From: Saprospiraceae bacterium
Lineage (GTDB): Bacteria > Bacteroidota > Bacteroidia > Chitinophagales > Saprospiraceae
Reading direction: 5' to 3'
DNA: 33,748 nt
Assembly: GCA_016722295.1 (NCBI GenBank)
Contig: JADKGL010000032.1
Span: 1-33,748 of the forward strand
The translations under genes were made by a program, and so were the position numbers. Shown piece after piece: positions 31,259-33,748 of the stretch (position 1 is its first letter; each line of letters begins with the position of its first letter). The notes under the pieces are model-generated. The model made no database searches. It was not told the DNA's origin and saw only the letters and a list, made by a program, of their open reading frames with translations.

Positions 31259-32317
31259 TTAATTCTCATAAATCACAATCTCTTGGATTTCATTTGTTGC
31301 AGCCGAATAGCTATAATATCCTTTGCAGATATTATTTTCATAAATGAATTTTTTATAGCTGCCATCTTCATTAAATTCTATTATAGGTTTTGAACCATCA
31401 AAGGTATTAGTAAATCTTTGATCACTAAGTACATTTTTTCTTTCAATGATTTGATTACTTTCATTGTACTTTATTGTAATATGTTTAAGTATATCCCCAT
31501 TCTGGTTAAAGGAAATCTCTTCTAAGACATCTCCAACTTTGGTGAGTAAAGCAAAATACGTTTTATAAAAACTACTATTTTCATTTTCAAATAAATAACT
31601 AATTATAGTATCTGGATTATTTTGGATTCCTATATGAAGTACTTGTTTAGTTTTAATTTTAACTCCAGCATCGTTTTCATCAGCTTTACCGAGCATATTC
31701 TGCATTTCTTTAAACTCCTCTCCTAGTATAATCCTAGCAACATATTTGATCTGATTCTCTTCTTTTGTGGATTGTATTAATGTGGAGATAATGTTTGTTT
31801 TTAGCTCAATTGACTCGATATAACCGTTTTCATAATACTTCATTTCACATTCTAAATCATTAGAACAGTTACCACATTTAGAATTTTCAAGTTGTGTTAT
31901 TTGATTAGCTGCATTATAGAAGATCCTTGTGAACTTATCACTTTGGTTATCTCCCATCAAAGGATATTTTGTTTCATTTAATACGACCTGATCCATAGAA
32001 TTAAAACTATCTCTTGAATAAAAATCTAATACTTGATCTGAATTTAATTTGTACTGAATATTCTCGTTGGGCTTATGTTTATAAATGATAGAATAGGAAT
32101 AGCTACATGCAATTTTTTCACCACCAAGAACAATGCTTGTATCTCTTAGGAATTCACCTTCTTTGGAGAGTGAATAATGTAATTCATTTTTTTTTAGCTC
32201 ATAGTTTTCTCTTTTTAGACTTTTGCGACTTTGGGTAACAAGTTGATATATCTCATTTTGGGCATTGCAGAAATTACTAAACGATATGAGTAGTATTGTT
32301 TGAATTATATTCTTCAT
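31259..32317 (-). CDS. Secreted hypothetical protein with YD/MORN-like C-terminal text
   Basis: A 352-residue protein with a signal peptide (MKNIIQTILLISFSNFCNAQ). The body has short repeated phrases of the kind 'N..DI..I..KY..NG.I': IFYNAANQITQLENSKCGN, CEMKYYENGYIESIELK, EISFNQNGDILKHITIKYNE, IIEFNEDGSYKKFIYEN and ICKGYYSYSAATNEIQEIVI. Such text is seen in RHS/YD- or MORN-like surface and periplasmic proteins of Bacteroidota. No sorting domain or enzyme motif is visible, so periplasmic or surface location via the signal peptide only. It is monocistronic. Its 3' end faces the REP element at 31051. Confidence 0.72.
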   Translation of the reverse strand: MKNIIQTILLISFSNFCNAQNEIYQLVTQSRKSLKRENYELKKNELHYSLSKEGEFLRDTSIVLGGEKIACSYSYSIIYKHKPNENIQYKLNSDQVLDFYSRDSFNSMDQVVLNETKYPLMGDNQSDKFTRIFYNAANQITQLENSKCGNCSNDLECEMKYYENGYIESIELKTNIISTLIQSTKEENQIKYVARIILGEEFKEMQNMLGKADENDAGVKIKTKQVLHIGIQNNPDTIISYLFENENSSFYKTYFALLTKVGDVLEEISFNQNGDILKHITIKYNESNQIIERKNVLSDQRFTNTFDGSKPIIEFNEDGSYKKFIYENNICKGYYSYSAATNEIQEIVIYEN

Positions 32318-32444
32318 TATTTTTTGTAAAAATAGAAATTTTTATTAAAGTTAGAAATGATATGATTGAAAAATTTTAAAGCTTAGATCAACACAGTCCA
32401 TTCACTTATGAATTATTCTTTGTCAATGTATACTAATTCGTTTA

Positions 32445-32822
32445 TTAAAATTTATCGCAATAAGGTACAATCTCTATTAATTGCCTTCTTATCCCCCTTT
32501 CATTTTCAGCATTAATGATATATACATATACTCCAGGTAGAGCTTGATTCTCTCTGAATGTGCCATTCCATCCTTGACCAGCCTTTAAGTTAGTTCCATA
32601 AAATAGCTGTTCTCCCCAACGATCATAAATACTCATAGTTCTGATGAAATAGGATTTGTCTTCTGAATAGATCGTAAAAATATCATTATATTGATCATTG
32701 TTAGGGCTAAAGACATTTGGTACAAAAACATCAATATTCTGATTTACAAATATCCAAACACTATCGATGTCAGTACATCCATTTTCGTCAGTTACCTCTA
32801 GTTGATATTGAATCGTTTGCAA
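32445..32822 (-). CDS. Gliding-motility-type (T9SS type B) C-terminal sorting domain of a large adhesin
   Basis: This is the C-terminal end of a large surface protein. The true frame extends upstream of the listed start at least to 32900, reading GLTYHWYPDTDLSCDHCERP, then TCSALQTIQYQLEV, a PKD-like domain end. Then DENGCTDIDSVWIFV leads to the type B sorting domain: VFVPNVFSPNNDQYNDIFTI, MSIYDRWGEQLFYGTN, GWNGTFRENQALPGVYVYII and ending VPYCDKF. This domain (gliding motility-associated C-terminal family) directs T9SS export and surface attachment of SprB-like adhesins. Upstream repeats continue to the right edge in broken frames. Confidence 0.85.
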   Translation of the reverse strand: MQTIQYQLEVTDENGCTDIDSVWIFVNQNIDVFVPNVFSPNNDQYNDIFTIYSEDKSYFIRTMSIYDRWGEQLFYGTNLKAGQGWNGTFRENQALPGVYVYIINAENERGIRRQLIEIVPYCDKF

Positions 32823-32889
32823 TGCGCTACAAGTAGGTCTTTCACAATGATCACAGCTTAAATCTGTATCTGGATACCAATGATAAGTT

Positions 32890-33748
32890 AGACCTCCTTT
32901 TCCATGAAGATTTATAGACTACTACTTCATATATACTTGTATCTTTTCCTGCATCTGCTATGGGCAAATCATTTACTATAATGAGCAAATTTTTTTGTTG
33001 AGTCAGTGACACATTGATCACCTATAACATGAAATGTATACATGGTACTCTGCTGATTATTCAACTGTGGTGTCCAATATCCTTTGACTCCATGTATTGA
33101 TGTAGTCGGAGATCTTCTAAATAATCTCCTTTGCAAATTGGCTCTATGTGTTTAAATTCAACACCCTGTTTTGGAAGTATTGCAATACTAAGACTATAAT
33201 TTTGGCACAATACTGTGTATCTGGAATAAATGTGTAATCAATGGTTTTTGATTATCAAAAGTGGAATCCATTCTTGAAATTCCATTTAATGAAGTATTTT
33301 GTAATGGATTTTTTTGACTGCCAAAACAAATAGGATTTATGGAGTTAAATATAGGATCAGTTTTAGCATTTACTCTAATAATTATACTGCTTGGAGTGGC
33401 GCATTGATTGTTATCAGGAGTAAAAAATATTTTGTGTATTCATATTGTCAAGTGCCGGAAACCAACTGCCTCTTATTCCATTGAGTGAAATATTTGATAA
33501 TGGCAAAGTATATCTCCCTCGCAAATATCGGGAATTGCGAACTCAGGTTTAATTTTTTTTATTGATTTTTATTTTTCATAATAGCTGATGATGCACATTG
33601 TCCTTGTTCTACTGTAAAATATATTCTACAGTAGAATCATTTAATACTTGAGGAGCCCAAGATCCTTTTATTCCATTTAATGATATATTGGGGAGAGGAA
33701 ATTTTTTCTCCTTCACATATAGAAATGATTGGATCGAATGTTGGGATA
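32890..33748 (-). pseudogene. Repeat region of the same adhesin, frameshifted, runs off the edge
   Basis: Read across frames, the minus strand holds at least four repeats of about 66 residues. Each has the pattern ICEGE..PLPNISLNGIKGSWAPQ...N..T..Y.F.....QCA. Examples are NGIKGSWAPQVLNDSTVEY, NGIRGSWFPALDN, NTSLNGIS and GVKGYWTPQLNNQQSTMYTF. Then DAGKDTSIYEVVVY leads into the PKD-like end at 32890. I count at least six frame changes in 860 nt. The gene continues past 33748. The protein would be a long, repetitive cell-surface adhesin. The frameshift density resembles the left edge of the window. Confidence 0.72.

Noticed and set aside
31208..31393. Plus-strand 61-codon ORF
   Set aside because: It overlaps the end of the secreted hypothetical gene on the other strand and is only hydrophobic AT-rich text.

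Overview
The window looks like chromosomal DNA of a low-GC Bacteroidota bacterium, most likely a Saprospiraceae-like lineage. Four loci have type IX secretion (T9SS) C-terminal sorting domains. There are several small outer-membrane barrels ending in Phe, Bacteroidota-type lipoproteins, A-rich start contexts with little Shine-Dalgarno signal, and intergenic repeats of kinds I associate with this phylum. I see no rRNA, tRNA, CRISPR array or prophage. Species assignment is inference.

Layout. 1-3801: three genes recognisable only by following homology across many frameshifts and stops: cdd (minus, cut by the window edge), an M12B-like T9SS metalloprotease (minus) and prmC (plus). 4049-7136: a T9SS-exported repeat protein and two outer-membrane barrels. 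7208-11866: a minus-strand set hscA, a SUI1/eIF1-like gene and an Asp-box (BNR) repeat T9SS protein, each overlapping the next by 8 nt. 11909-13642: a YhhQ-type queuosine-precursor transporter and a CtlX-type citrulline hydrolase. 13730-14097: a REPIN-like element next to the C-terminal remnant of a RAYT transposase. 14185-18484: a degenerate arginase-fold protein, a small glycine-rich protein, an orphan NuoE-NuoF-type diaphorase and an HTH protein. 18485-24277: repeat elements, two frameshifted lipoprotein genes, an outer-membrane barrel, a CHAT-domain remnant and a cupin fusion. 24654-27115: an AAA/DUF4143 ATPase with three 33-nt-spaced repeats upstream, and an Rpn-family nuclease. 27293-29153: htpG, split by one homopolymer slip. 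29535-31051: two ~255-bp REP-bounded elements, each carrying only the start of a RAYT gene, alternating with small ORFs. 31259-33748: a secreted hypothetical protein and the frameshifted end of a large gliding-motility-type adhesin.

Two themes stand out. First, frameshifts are clustered. Five interior breaks each lie in a homopolymer run, and both window edges are densely broken even in a housekeeping gene such as prmC, whose overall length is preserved. That pattern fits residual long-read consensus error better than biological decay, so most 'pseudogenes' here may be intact in the organism. Second, the intergenic DNA is unusually organised: (a) heptamer-repeat elements with complementary arms that begin at the stop codons of three plus-strand genes; (b) two unrelated REP/REPIN families, each joined to a truncated RAYT gene; (c) a twin-cassette arrangement at 29.5-31 kb. 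The last is the best candidate for something undescribed.
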